Source: Sesamum alatum (taxonomy: Eukaryota > Streptophyta > Magnoliopsida > Lamiales > Pedaliaceae). From it: a stretch of DNA of 64,000 nt. Shown here one piece after another: positions 34,701-47,075 of the stretch. The stretch is taken from NCBI GenBank assembly GCA_034509735.1, contig JACGWO010000008.1:13031864-13095863 (forward strand), written 5' to 3'. The notes under the pieces are model-generated. The model saw only the letters and a program-made list of their open reading frames with translations, was not told the origin of the DNA and searched no databases. The position numbers and the translations under genes are program-made. Every line of letters begins with the position of its first letter. Within the stretch, counting starts at the first letter, position 1.

Positions 34701-37700
34701 TATTTGGATTAGCTAAGCATCTCAATTAAGAAAGAAACTTCCATTTCTATCCTCAATCTCCAATAGCAATTATTGTGATCATTATGAACTAAAATAACAA
34801 TATATGTGTTTATGCACATAAATATCTATATATACACGAACTTACATAAATATTGTTTACATAATAATATTTAAAATAATAAATTTAACAGTAATATATA
34901 TAATTCATATGTGTAATATTTATAATGTCTCTATGTGTATTTAGTTTATAAATAATCTAATAGATATAGATATAAGTATATAGGTATATGTATTAATAAA
35001 CTTATATAGATATTCTTATTACAAACATTTGTAAGATACTATACATTATATTTGACAAATATATAATATATCTATATATCTAATTCATATATAATCTACT
35101 ATTTAAGTAAAATTTATTCATTCTATAAGGAAGCAGTGTATATTAATATTATCTATATAAATAAAAACCTCGGTGGTGCTTGTGCAAACTATGTGAGTAT
35201 ATATACATTATGGATACATATATGTAAAGCATATATAGCTTGAGCGTGAATACATATATGTATATATATTTATGTATGTAAAATGCCCGTATGAGCATAA
35301 ATATAAATATATTCTAATTATGTAGATATTATGCATAATTTTTAAAATTTTAAATGTATGTTTGAGTATTGTAATTACTAGTACTTAGCACAAATATAAT
35401 AATCACAACAAACAATAATTCTATTGCAATAAAAATATGTACTTAATTAAATTAAATAAACAAAGGAATGTAAACAATTTTCCATCCCAACTTTTATCCA
35501 TATATATGGCCAAATAGCGGACTAGAAAGATCAATCCAAGTGGAATCCCATTTTACATGGACTAACCTTTCCCAAAATGGTGAGTCCATGTACCATACAT
35601 CGACATGTTCCAGAATTTCCCAAACTCAATTACTGTGAATATTGTGATTAATCCAAGGTCGAATTTCACTTGATTACATTGTTAGTGGACTCCTCTGAAC
35701 CTTTTTGGCTGAAGAAGGTTGCGAACTCTGGTTTCAATTCCTATACTCTGTTAAAGTTATGAAATATAAGTTTGTTTTGTATCCCATGTAAAAATTCTGC
35801 TGCATGCTAGAGTGGCGCCAAATAAGTTTTTGGTTAGAGTTTTAAGTACGTACTTTTTCCTTTCTCCTATCTTCCTCTGGGTACATGACTCTCTTGCTGT
35901 CTCTCTTTCCTCCATGTGTATATATATGTTTTCTTGATTCTTGTGTTGGTTTAATTTGTCTCTCTCAGAGTGAGTACCAGCGAGGAGTAAGTGCATGGAA
36001 CTTTGATGTTGAAGATTTGAAGTTCCAAGCATCTTTGGTATGTCAGTGAGATGAGTTTCTTTTATATGCTGCAGTCTTTTCATAGTAGAATCTCTTAAGC
36101 CTTTGAAAATGGTGCATATGGGCTGTTTTTATCTTGGCAGCTACAAGAGGAGGATGAAACACAAGAAATCAAGGAAGAAGAAGACAGTGTTAAATACTAT
36201 ACGAACCATAAGGTCATTAATAATTTCTTTTGTATAACTATTTATTTGTTGTGGAGCTGCCTCTCTATCTTCCATCTTTTATGCAGGTCCCTATTTTGGT
36301 TCCTAATGGACCTACACTAAATCCTTCTGTTTGTTTGTAGGTCGCGTCAAGTTCTATGGCCAAACAAGAAGCTACAGGCGATAATATTAGCAGGTGGTTA
36401 TTTACTTTAGTCCATCTTTGCAGCAATTTTCACTCTGAATACCCTTAGTTTCTACTTAATTTTGTTTTACTTTCTTCCCCCAACTTTTAATTGGTTATGA
36501 TGTGCTAGATACTAAATCTTCCTCCCAATTTGGCCTTTGGGTTTTACAATGTCCATATATGTGATTAACTGCTCTCAACTATGCACATTTCTGAAAGCTT
36601 TTTCCACCTTCCTTTTCCCAGAGAAAATTTAGTCGATAATGAGGTGCTTGTGGTTGAAAGTCGGACGAAGAAAGGAAAATTATCAGACAGTGATATATTT
36701 GAACCCGACAATCAGGGAAATACTGGAGTCAAGAGCGGATCAAAAGCTGAGCCGGCACTACCAGTGGTAGAGAAAGATGTGCCACAGGCCAAGACTAGAA
36801 CCCCGACAGGAAGAGCTCGTCAAACTCAAAGTGGACCTCTCATGCCTGGTGCTGTGCTAAGTCATTCGTTGTCAGAAAGAGCGCGCAACTTAGAAAGGTT
36901 TATTACAATTCGTTGATTGCTTAATTTGACCTTTATGTCTATGTATGCTTAGACAAGAAGAACTTGTTTTAGCTGGAATTATATACAAAAGGTCTTCTTA
37001 GTCCTGTTTGAAGAGGGTAAATGTCTTTCCTAGAATATTAGCTCCCAATGCAGAGTGCTTGCGTGGAAAATTATACCCTTCATCTGCATCTAGCTCTTGT
37101 TTTGTTTAGCCTTGGTAACAAGACATTGGTATTTACAAACCTGATTTGATGCCTTCTATTGCTTGCTGCAAACCTAGTTGTGGCTGTGGAGCTAATAGTT
37201 TGTGACAGTGGAAAGTGGGCAAGATCAAGTATAGTTTTGTTGTGATCTTACTGCCAACAGTGAAACGAGCAGTGTTATTTTACCTAACTTGACTATGTTT
37301 TACATCTATACCTATCTCAAGCGATTTTGATTATTTTCGAATGAAATATCACGCTTTTAGAGTCGACCTTATTTTATGGCATTATAATATATCCTCTGTC
37401 AAGTTCATACACCACTCTGAGTGTTGAGTTCCGTATTTGTAACTTGAAAAAAAGTAGTAATATATCATTTGTTGGACAAAAGTGGTAAAAGAAGGTATAG
37501 AGGTGTGTGTGTGTATGTGAATAGACCTTTGTAACATTGATTGCAAAGTATAACAGGTTCTTGAAAAGTTGGTTAACTGCTTTGAGCAGGTTAGTACTCC
37601 AATAATCTAGTACAATGTTTAAGTTAAACCTTTGATACCATATTGACCTATGTAATTTAAGAATCAAAGTATGTCGAGGAAATGTTTTCAAATGAATTTA

Positions 37701-40700
37701 GTATGAGCGATCTGAAGTGAATTCATAAAAAATGATATAAGATATTAAATGAATGTTCTGATGATGAACATTGAGCATGAAAGAAAATGTAAAGTAAACC
37801 AGAAATATATAGTGGTTTGAGATGATATATTTCTTCTATGTCCACTCTTCTTCAATGTAATGGAGTAGATCCACTAGTTGTTCTACTGACACACTGTCCT
37901 ACATCTTTTTTGATCAACAGAGTCACATAGAACTGACTTTTGTGATTTTCTCCACCTAAATTTTACACAAATCTTGAGGTAAAAAATTGTAAAGGACAAT
38001 CTACACAAGAATCTTGCCTAAACTCAACTGTGTAAGCTTCTTGGAAATGGAAATGGATTGGTTAAGTTTACACAAAGTTCTATACACATAATCTTCTAAG
38101 AATAAAGTTTCTGCACTCAAAGGTAATCAACTTAGGTTATATTGTAAGTGTTTGAATGCTGGTTCAATGCTCTCGTGTTTTGATGAAGAAGGATCTTCTT
38201 GATAAGGCTCACAATATTTGCATAATGATCAATCTTCAATTCGTGCGTGTTTTTTGATGCTCAATTCTGGTTATGTTGATAGCCATTTGATTTGTATATC
38301 TATTTATAAATGCTTCCTCCTTTTCTTTTCCAAATTATGAATTTTGTTTGCCTTTTCTTCTCAGAAGGTCCTCTCTTCTCTGTTGATCTTGGACTTTCAT
38401 GTGATGTGTTGTTCGAAGTTTAGAACTATTTGTTGGACTTATAATTAGGTTGATGCCTTCCTTGTAATTCAGCCAATTGTAACGCGACTCTCTTTGTTCC
38501 CATTCGTCCTCTCTGTGCTGATAGTTTGGCCTGTCAAAACTTATTGCTTTGGTCATGGATTTCTTGAGAACTGACTTTGCTTTTCTTCCTTAAAAGTAGC
38601 CATGAAAGATTTAACTGGCTTTGATCATCATTATTAATCTGCCTTAATTGTATTTCGCTGATCTCATCTCGATTGTTCCCATCAACTTGTGGGAACTTTC
38701 ACCTAAGTACAGCAGTTATTTCTTGATAAAAAATTAGTTCATCACCAAAACATATGTAATTCTAACAATTTTTGTTTTGTTTGTTTTTTCTACCTAATGA
38801 GAAAAGCGATTCTATTATTAGGGACAAAGAGATGAATATTTCGGGTTGGGGTAGTTGGTCATTCTGCATCTTCAACCTGTTCTCAGCTTCTAAATTTAGG
38901 AAAGCTGGAAAGACTTATAGGCGCTATAAAGCAGATATTCCAAGAGCAAATTTTGGTGTTCTTGTCTTGTTTCTTTTGGGTGCTAATAAACTGCTTAAAG
39001 GGGATATGAAATATGAAATGACAAGTGAGTAATTTATGTATCTTAAGTATCTGTTGATGATTTCCTTGAATGTCAGGGAAGTTTGACTTAACATTTTTTT
39101 TCTGATGGGTAATTGAAGTTGTTCTTCTGTATTCATATATTCAGTTCCTCAAATTATGAGGAGTTTACCTTGTTAAGTTTATTGATAAAACACAAATCGT
39201 TTGTCAGGTATGAGATTGAAAATCAGCAACTGGCAGAGAAGGTTCAGCAAGTACGAAGACAACCCAGTTTTAGTGGTCCTCTAAACCTTCCAAATCGAGC
39301 ATCAGGAAACAGTTTATCAGCTCCAATCAAATCTTCTGGAGGTGGATTTTGGTTTACGGTTTTCATGCAGTCGATAAGCTACAGCACTACATGAAGAAGT
39401 ACTTAGAAGCACATTGTATTCCTTTTGTTTTTCTAGGTTTTAAAGATTCTTTGGAGGACAAAACAAAGACCAATTTGGTACAAATAAAAGGGCGGTTCTC
39501 TGTAACATCTGAAAATGTAGATCTCGTGAAGGTATAGCTGCGTTCATATGGTATTTTATAATTTCTGCTTATCGTTGCTGACTTGTATGTGTATGCTAGG
39601 ACATTCCTCTAAGTTCAGCTTCTCGACGTAATTCCCAGGTAAGAAACCAGTTCTTGCCTTGACTATTTCGAGAAGATTATGAGAGTTATTTAGTTTTATC
39701 ATCACTATTTGGTTTTATTAGCAGGGGTCACCACTGAGGAAGTCTGCCAGTGTGGGAAACTGGATATTTGATTCAAAGCAAATGGTTTGTAAACTTGTTT
39801 CTTTGAATCTCTTGTACAATTAACATTTAATAAACTCGTGTCTTTGAATTGTACAATTAACATTTAAGCTAAAGACGACATTTTTTAGCACGGTCTTCCC
39901 CTTTTTCTGTAGTAAACTCGATCATTTTGTTGCTTTTGCTTTAGTGATGTAATAGTTATTGTATTTCAGCCAAACAGTCAGCCAGCCAAGGAAATTGGAA
40001 ACAATAACGTGCCTGCCTCAGTCCTCATGCCTCAGCTTCAAAATCTTTTCCAACAAACATCTATTCAACAAGTAAGATATTTTCTACAATCTGTTATTTC
40101 AGCAAGTTGGGCAGGTTACATCTCTCTTATTTTGTACTTATTTCTTGATGCATTAACTGCAGGATCTTATCATGAGTTTATTGAGTAGCTTGCAACTGGT
40201 GGAGATAGAAAACGGTGTGTTTAAAACCTGATGGTGTTTTACATGTACATACCCACTCTAGGATTTTTCATTAGTCTGATTCACGTTTAAGTTTCTTTTC
40301 TTCTTCCAGCTCCTCAAAATGGGAAGCTGCCTCCTTTACCTCGTTGTTCAGAAAATAATGGCAGTGTAAGCACATACTTCACACTCCCCTTAGTTGTTCA
40401 TTCAGGTGCATTTTACGATTTTCATAGAGGACCAGCTTTTAAGGAAATATAGCTTTAGAGTTGGCTAAACTTATTTAGAACATCTTATAACATGTTAAGA
40501 AGCTTATAAGATGTTATATCTTATTTTATGAAATAAGTTCTTAAAGCGTTTGGATAAGATAAGATGTTAATACTTATAAGATGTGAAAATATCTTATAAG
40601 ATGTTTGGCATAATAAAGTTTTTTATATTGGTAAAATGACAAAAAAGAACATGATACCATTAGGATCGAGTAAGTAGCTATTTCTTGACATATTTTCTAT

Positions 40701-42498
40701 CTTAATGTTTTAGAATACTTTCATAATATTGCACATTAGTTTAACTCCGAATAAAAAATTTAGTCGATAATCTTTTTTAGAAAAATGAAAAATTAACGAA
40801 TTATCACTTAAAACTTTTGTATGAAAATAATATATACGTATATTCATGCTAGTTGGATATTAACATTTAATATAATATATTTGTACTAGTCAGATATTAA
40901 GATCTATGTATAATTGATATTGTATTGTTAATTGCAATGATTATTTTTAGTCATATAAGCTAATGTCCTGAATTTATACTTTTTTAGTAAATCTTTTGTT
41001 TAACTATAATGATCTATTATTAAATAACTAAGCATTTTCTCTTCTTTGAATGCAAGAATAATTATGTGAAGGGTAAGATTGGAATATAGACAAAATAATG
41101 AGGATATTTATGTCTTTTGAAATATAATCTTATAGAGCTTATAAGATGTTTTAAAGAAGTTGGGGGTAACTTTTTTTTGAAGAGTTTATAAGATCCAAAC
41201 CATCTTATATTTTGGGATTTTGTAAGCTCTTTAAAACAAAGTTCAGCCAAATGAGTTCTGGGAGCTTATAAGTTCACGAACATCTTATGACATGTTTGAT
41301 GAGCTTATAAGCTCAGCCAAACACCCTTTTAATAATGCAACTTATAATCTAAACTTGTGCTGCTCGCATTTATATCATCAATATAATTCAGAGGTTAAGT
41401 CCATGTACTGCAGTATTGCAGTTGGACAAAAATATAACTTTTATCCTTGTCTCAGTGCGGTGTCTTGATGCTTACTGAGTGCTAATAGAAGAGTATATTT
41501 TAGATAATTGATGACCCAGAGCCCTATGAATTTGACTTTATACAGTTCAATTACATATACATATGTATGTATGTAGTGGTAATAGAAAACGAAGGTGGTT
41601 TGAGCTAGTTAAGCTTGCGTTTCTTGAGCTTCAGAAATGCTGAAAATGGCCTCAGCTTGAGATCTGAGAAGGCTATAAGTCAGTTGTAGGCTATTCTCTT
41701 CATCTATATCTAGTATTGAAGGAGCAACTCAATAGATAACATGTTTAACTTCCTTGCTCAGTCTCCAGTTGCTATTCATGTTTTATTCTTTGTCATAGGA
41801 ACTGGATATAATCTTGACCCAAGCTCAAACCACTCGTAACTAGTATTCATTCTCCATATTTACAAATATGAATAATTTGGACTGTCTTTGCTCGTCGTTT
41901 GTACCCTTACCATGAAGATTCAGATGATACGTACATTTCCAGCCATTGAATTTGAACATCCAACCTATTACTAGTATTGATCTTGATTGCTGCATTTCAT
42001 TGACATCTTCCATTCCTGCACAGGCGGAATTAGTTGTTTCTGAAAGGGAACGTATGCTGCTTACGAAGATCTCTGAACTTCAAGCAAGGTTGCACATCTT
42101 TGTGGACTTGACTTTTTTAAGTTTCTAGAAACATTTGACTTGACGGCCCATATTTCTGCTTTTTTCCATCTTTCTTTATGTGATTCAAGAGAAGCTCAAC
42201 TCTCTTTTCCACTTGCAGGATGATTAGCTTAACTGACGAATTAACTGCTGAAAAAGTAAAGTACACACAAGTAAGTTTTCTGCTGCCATTTTGTGTAATA
42301 TGATTGACACTCCTCATTTTCATGTCTGAGATTGAAAAATGACTGATTATTAAAAGAGCCAGTTGCTCGCGGACAGTTAGACTCGACTATTAGGGTCTGA
42401 AAAAATTAGCCATTTTCTGATCATATTTTGTCTATTGCTCGCAGTTGCAACAGCAACTACATGCCGTGTCTGGTCTTGAAGACGATGGAGATAGATGA
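25784..42498 (+). CDS. SPAK/OSR1-like (BLUS1-like) Ser/Thr protein kinase, 22 coding exons
   Basis: A predicted 715-aa STE20-group kinase, related to animal SPAK/OSR1 and plant BLUS1-like kinases. Coding exons: 25784-25939, 28623-28877, 29005-29129, 29273-29317, 29805-29886, 29976-30044, 30144-30314, 30399-30464, 35969-36037, 36141-36212, 36341-36393, 36622-36897, 39208-39341, 39437-39531, 39600-39638, 39725-39784, 39970-40071, 40163-40214, 40310-40365, 42024-42088, 42219-42270, 42445-42498. All introns are GT-AG, and phase is kept at every junction. The kinase domain (about 12-275) is complete: glycine loop GFGASATV (19-26), Lys41, HRDVKAGN (Asp135, Asn140), DFG (153-155), and T-loop [14 protein letters not shown] with Thr172 as the likely activating phosphosite. 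BLUS1 itself acts in blue-light stomatal opening; this gene could equally be one of its less studied paralogues, so no symbol is given. No defects seen; presumed functional. Confidence 0.93.
25940..28622 (+). other. Kinase intron 1 (2.7 kb)
   Basis: Starts GTTTGT, ends TTTTGCAG. No nested gene or clear transposon was seen. A 205-codon minus-strand open frame at 25873-26490 overlaps exon 1 and has no recognisable domain. Confidence 0.75.
32352..32741. repeat. Tandem duplication, unit 195 bp
   Basis: Two adjacent copies, each beginning ctctgataccacgt and ending taaactaaaccttgac, separated by exactly 195 bp, with scattered differences. The unit includes tcacgcccc and ccaagacgattatatg blocks. 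No coding sense. Confidence 0.85.
33857..34355. mobile_element. Long-terminal-inverted-repeat DNA element, 499 bp
   Basis: Starts GGGTTAATTACATTTAGACCCC; the right end, opposite strand, is GGTTTAATTACACTTACACCC. The inverted repeats run inward about 230 bp each (shared blocks aaattacacttt-cccc, tgtttacacc-gacc, ttaacattctcatg), leaving almost no unique centre, so the RNA could fold into a long hairpin. Flanks aaagaaatt and aaaaaaata match at 7/9, compatible with a Mutator-type 9-bp duplication. A relative lies at 43404-43899. Confidence 0.72.
35969..42498 (+). CDS. C-terminal regulatory half of the kinase (coding exons 9-22)
   Basis: Residues 324-715 of the kinase. It opens with a conserved block after the catalytic domain ([18 protein letters not shown], about 329-346), then an acidic stretch ([13 protein letters not shown], exon 10) and a long Ser/Lys/Pro-rich, probably unstructured region (exons 11-17). 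This includes basic-serine sequences such as [18 protein letters not shown] that look like phosphorylation or 14-3-3-type sites (inference). Residues about 660-705 (exons 20-22) form a leucine-heptad helix, likely a coiled coil for oligomerisation or partner binding. The tail ends EDDGDR. Stop codon TGA at 42496-42498. Confidence 0.88.
36898..39207 (+). other. Kinase intron 12 (2.3 kb)
   Basis: Begins GTTTAT, ends TTTGTCAG. It splits an Arg codon (AG|G). Contains a short tg microsatellite near 37505. No nested gene seen. Confidence 0.75.
40457..41326. repeat. MITE-like element in kinase intron 19
   Basis: The left part (gagttggctaaactta, agaagcttataagatg) is mirrored at the right end, where the opposite strand reads gggtgtttggctgagctta with cttataagctc and cataagatg repeats. 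The motif cttataagatg recurs many times inside. About 870 bp, noncoding; target duplication not identified. Confidence 0.5.
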
Positions 42499-43110
42499 GA
42501 AGGAGATTCACGATATTCAAAAATGTTTCGGAACTTTGAAATGTTCGCACCTTTGTAACTTCAGGTAAGGACTTCATACGAGCACATAGACTGACTTCTT
42601 TTGGTTGCTCTGAAGTTCAAACTTGATCAGTAGGATTGTTGATGAGCCAAGCCTGCCCGCGAGCTCGTCTTAAAATTTTCAAATTGAGTTTTTTGTGAGG
42701 GATTGCTTGTAATTTCGCCTCTCAGTGAGGAAATACAAGATAGAATGAACTTGGTTGATAGATCTATCGATTGATGGTGCTCTTTACGATGTTTTACACC
42801 TTCTGTTTGTTTATTTGCAGGGTGAAAAATGTAGGAAGAATCGAACGATCCCTTCATATTCCTGGAATCATACCTTACCTTTGTGTCTACCGTGGAGTAA
42901 ACTGTGCTTTAAAGGATTCCAACCCTGTTCTACTACGACGAATAAGAAAAGAATTATGATGAGCTGATGACGAAAATTGATCCGTTTGTTTTCTTGGTCA
43001 GTATAAATGGAAATGAGCTCGTTGTGCAGATGCTGTTGCGACCGTCTGATGTAATAATGTATATGATTTGCAGAAACCATCCATCACTTTGAGATAGGAA
43101 ACTCACAGGT
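42499..43110 (+). other. Kinase 3' UTR with a likely intron (42565-42819)
   Basis: After the stop codon, a consensus donor (cttcag|gtaagg, intron from 42565) and acceptor (tttatttgcag, intron to 42819) outline a 255-bp intron. The exon junction would be 66 nt downstream of the stop. The 3' end is not precisely visible. Confidence 0.5.
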
Positions 43111-43188
43111 TTCATCTCATTTGTATTATGTATGCATTGTGTAAGTCTGGATGCTAATCAAACTTCCATTTCATTCTGTGAATAGGTC

Positions 43189-43190
<2 letters not shown>

Positions 43191-43221
<31 letters not shown>
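43191..43221. repeat. (CT)n microsatellite
   Basis: About 15 uninterrupted ct units just downstream of the kinase gene. Confidence 0.95.
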
Positions 43222-43224
<3 letters not shown>

Positions 43225-43331
43225 TTGCAGCATAGTGAATCTCATTCAAGCATCTGGGTTAAAGTAACAAAATTCGAATAAAGAGCACTTGCCAGAGAAA
43301 AGAAAGAAAGATTGAAATCTTAATATTTCGA

Positions 43332-43403
43332 TGTTTGATTCAGTATTAGAAATAAGAATATCAGTATTGTTTGATTCAGTATTAGAAATAAGAATATCAG
43401 TAT
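43332..43403. repeat. 36-bp tandem duplication
   Basis: Two identical copies of a 36-bp unit starting tgtttgattcag and ending atatcagtat, directly abutting the left end of the element at 43404. Confidence 0.9.
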
Positions 43404-43899
43404 GGGTTAATTACACTTAGATTTTTTCTGAAAATGTGAAATTACACTTTTCCCCAAAGAAGGTTTAAAATTACTCTTACACTCCTTCAAAAAATTCATC
43501 GTTTATGTTTGACCTCTTTTCGTTGAAATTTTGACGAAAAATGTTGGCATTAGCAAATAAAATTACATAAATTTTTAATTTTATCCCTCATTTAGCATTC
43601 CCATGTAATAATTTTGTATTTACAATGGAAAAAAATATACTGATGTTAACTCATTCTCTATATATACATTACATTTATTCCCTTATAAGTACAAAAATAT
43701 TAAATGAGGGGCAAAATTAAAAGTTTATGTAATTTTTTTTGTTGATATAAATATTTTTCGTTCAAACTCTAACGGAAGGGGGTCAGGTGTAAACAGAGAA
43801 TTTTCAGAAGGGATGTAAGTATAATTTTAAAACTTTTTTTTTTTTTTGAAAAAAAAAGTAATTTCATATTTTTAGAGGGGGTATAGTGTAATTAGACCC
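43404..43899. mobile_element. Long-terminal-inverted-repeat DNA element, second copy
   Basis: About 496 bp, same family as 33857-34355 (GGGTTAATTACACTTAG start, gtgtaattagaccc end, internal gtgtaaacagagaattttc), more diverged. No target duplication recognised. Confidence 0.65.
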
Positions 43900-44069
43900 G
43901 CATTAGGAAAAGTGTTATTACAAAAGTTACTACAATATCAGTTTGAACATGAATACGCCGCGCACACAGAAATTGCCAGATTACATCAGGGCAGAAAGAA
44001 TACAGACACACGAGAGCCAATTTCCTCATAGAAAAGCGAACTTCTACAACCGTAAGCTCATTTCTACTT

Positions 44070-44442
44070 TGCTAGAATGGGTGGTATCTGCACAAAAGGC
44101 AATCGCATTTCAGGGGGCACGGCTTCGCTAAGGAAACACGACTCCTGTAAGTGGCAGCTCACTTCGCTTCAGAGCATCAGAGTTGTGTTTTGTAGAATAG
44201 CGATTCTATTAGTACATAACACTTTTTGTATGTAGGGTTAATTCGTTAATTAAGTTTGTTTCTTGAGAGTTAGTTTATAGTAGTTAATTAACTGTTCTGT
44301 AGTTAGGTTAGTTGGTGTATCTTCTACGCCTATTTAATGGGCTCTGATCATTCTGTAAACATATACTTCTTCGTTTTCAATACACAATAGAGCTCCACAT
44401 TTTAATTCCAGAAAATAGCTATCTTTTTGTTTGATTTTAGCA
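44070..44442 (+). repeat. 5' LTR, copia copy 1
   Basis: 373 bp; followed directly by the primer-binding site tggtatcaagaacc (44443-44456), a variant of the initiator-Met tRNA type usual in copia elements. Confidence 0.92.
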
Positions 44443-44580
44443 TGGTATCAAGAACCAAATCTTGAAGGAACTCGAATCTTCATTCTTGGTAGCTATTCAT
44501 AACTCATAACTGTTCTTTGTTCATTCTTGAAATTTCGCTTTTGAAGAACTACTACTATGGCCGGAAAGAAGTAGCAACGA

Positions 44581-45240
44581 TGGCACAAAAGAATCAAGGC
44601 GTCATTGAAGCCTTGCGACTACAGAGTGGTGACCATCTAGGAATGACCCTCGTTTCAGCAGTTCTGGACGGGAGCAACTACCTTGGATGGAGCAGATCCA
44701 TCCGTTTTGCCTTGAAAGAAAAGTGCAAGATAGGGTTTATTGACGGCTCCTGTGAGCGCCCCACAGAGGGCAAATCTGAAATTGAACAGGGAACGAGCAG
44801 ACTCCATAGTGGTATCATGGTTGCTGAATGCCATCTCAAAGGACATCGCTGAGGCTTTTCTTTACACCACTTCCGCGAGAAACCTCTGGGCTGATCTTGA
44901 GTCTAGGTTTGATGAGAGCAACGAGCCACTGATTTATCAAATCCAGAGGGAAATAACATCTTTGCATCAAGGGGACATGGCGGTTTTAGTCTATTTTACA
45001 AAAATGAAAAAGCTATGGGATGAATTAGCCTGCTTGTCCCCTTTATCGACCTGCTCTTGTGGTGCCAACCAGATCTTACTTGAGAGGGATGCCTCTACAC
45101 AATTGATCCAGTTCATGATGGTACTTAATGACAAATTGTGACTGCATAGGACACACCAGGGAAACATGTTTCAAGATAAAGGGGTACCCAGACTGGTACA
45201 AGGCCCTAATGGAACAAAGAAGGAAGAGCAAAGGAACGCC
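44581..45240 (+). pseudogene. Copia copy 1 Gag, broken
   Basis: Starts MAQKNQGVIEALRL in one frame (44581), with the YLGWSRSIRFAL block, then shifts into the frame open at 44740-45141 (ISKDIAEAFLYTTSARNLWADL, YFTKMKKLWDELACL: UBN2-type capsid). After MVLNDKL sequence normally found before the zinc knuckle is missing. A partial knuckle CIGHTRETC with FKIKGYPDWYK follows in a third frame from 45128. One frameshift and one internal deletion. Confidence 0.8.
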
Positions 45241-45439
45241 AAGAAGGGCAGCCAATGCAGTGACTGATGCTGAAGAAGGAAACTCACAAAGGGGAGCCCC
45301 AGGAGCAGAAGGAGAGCATGGATGGCTAGATGCTATGAGGGCTGAAATCCTAAGGCTAATGCAGGAGCAAAGGGAAGCTGATGCTGCAAACACAAACATG
45401 GTGGATTATGAAGACTTTGCAGGTACTGCACTTAACCCT

Positions 45440-46738
45440 TCACATCAATCTTTGACACATAATGAGTATTGGATCATTGATAGTGGTGCATCTATGTGTG
45501 GATGTTTATCAGTTTTTGATTCCTTGAAGCGCATTGCATCATCTGCATTTGTAAAACTCCCCGATAGGACAAGAAAAAGGATTACAGGAGATGTAATTCT
45601 TAAAAATAAAATCAGGCTGACAGATGTTTTGTATGTTCCTTCCTTTAAATGTAATCTGCTGTCTGTGGACAAATTAAGCACTAACAACCCTCTTAGTGTT
45701 TTCTTCTCAAAATTTGGTTGCTTCTTGCAGGACCTTCGGACTAGGAAGGTTGTAGGGGTAGGAAGAAAGATAGGAAGACTCTTTGTACTGAACAAGAATT
45801 CCTTTACCAACACTACACTAGATACTCCTAGAATAAGAGACTCTATATCCTGTATGTTTTCTTTTGAAGCAAATAAGGATGTGTGGCACAGGAGACTTGG
45901 CAGCACATCTGATGATGTAATGAAACATTTGCCCATTGTCATTCAAAGTAAAACTGATACAAGTTTATGTGACATATGCTCCCTAGACAAACAACAAAGA
46001 ATAATTTTCTCCTTAAGTGATACTTGCTCTTCCAAAATTTTTGAACTGATTCATGTGGATGTTTGGGAATCGTACAAAGATTTTACTGTCTCCAATTTTC
46101 ATTTTATACTTACAATAGTTGATGATTTCAGTAGAACCACTTGGACTTACATGATGATACATAAGTCTCAAACAATAGAAAAATTGAAAGCTTTTATGAA
46201 CATGGGTGAAAATCAGTTTAACACTAAGGTAAAAGTGATAAGGACCGATAATGGAACTGAATTCACTAATAACGAATGTCAAAAACTTTTTCAAGAAAAA
46301 GGAATAATCCATTAGAAAACATGTGTTCATACACCCCAACAAAATGGGGTGGTTGAAACGAAACATCAACACCTCTTGCAGGTAGCAAGGGCATTGATGT
46401 TTCAAGCAGACATGCCTAAAAGGTTCTGGATTGAGGCACTGTTGACAACTACTTATTCGATAAATAGATTGCCTACACATGTTCTAAAATGGAAAACACC
46501 ATATGAGGTACTTCATAACATACAAGCTGATTATACACATTTGAGAACTTTTGGATGTCTTTGCTATGCCACAAATGTGGCACCAAGTAAGACTAAATTT
46601 CATAAACGTGCACACAAGTGTGTGTTGCTGGGTTATGCACACGGACGAAAAGGATATAAGTTGTTTGATATAGAAAATAGAAGGATAGTGGTTTCAAGGG
46701 ATGTTACATTCCAAGAAGGAATATTTCCTTTTAAGTAG
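45440..46738 (+). pseudogene. Copia copy 1 protease and integrase
   Basis: Protease motif IIDSGASMCG, then the pre-integrase finger (WHRRLG...CDIC). The integrase core has Asp (HVDVWES), Asp (IRTDNGTEF) and Glu (VVETKH), so the DDE triad is present. A TAG at 46313-46315 interrupts the frame between the second Asp and the Glu; the frame then continues to 46738. Apart from this stop the region is open. Confidence 0.85.
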
Positions 46739-46976
46739 ACTATGAAAAATGACTTGACATGCCCTCTGCCAGTGGTGAGTGAGGATGATAACTCAGAAAA
46801 TGTGACTGAACCTCAGAAGTAGACCCTCTAGAGGTTCAGGAAGCCCCCCTGCAGCTTAGACGGTCTAGTAGACTATAGTAAAACTTGTCATGTTTAGGGA
46901 CTTTGTGTGCAATGTATCTGAAAAATGTGCTCCTCCCATGTTACTTCTATTTCTTAAGAACATATTTGTTTTGTAG

Positions 46977-46978
<2 letters not shown>

Positions 46979-47017
<39 letters not shown>
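46979..47017. repeat. (TC)n microsatellite inside copia copy 1
   Basis: About 19 tc units between the integrase and RT regions. Confidence 0.95.
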
Positions 47018-47019
<2 letters not shown>

Positions 47020-47075
47020 TGCAAGAACCAAGAAACTTCTTGGAGGCACAACAAAAACAAGAGTGAGAGGATGCT

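Larger units (their letters stand above)
30465..35968 (+). other. Kinase intron 8 (5.5 kb, repeat-filled)
   Basis: The largest intron; it separates the catalytic half from the regulatory half. It holds AT-rich stretches dominated by tatata/acatat motifs (about 30760-31340 and 34780-35460), a 195-bp tandem duplication, and an inverted-repeat DNA element. Phase is preserved across it (exon 8 ends in a complete codon). Confidence 0.75.

Noticed and set aside
35757..36083. 108-codon minus-strand open frame over kinase exon 9
   Set aside because: Opposite strand to a phase-consistent conserved exon; no recognisable domain.
45076..45942. Minus-strand open frames (107 and 165 codons) across copia copy 1
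   Set aside because: Shadows of the copia protease-integrase frame.
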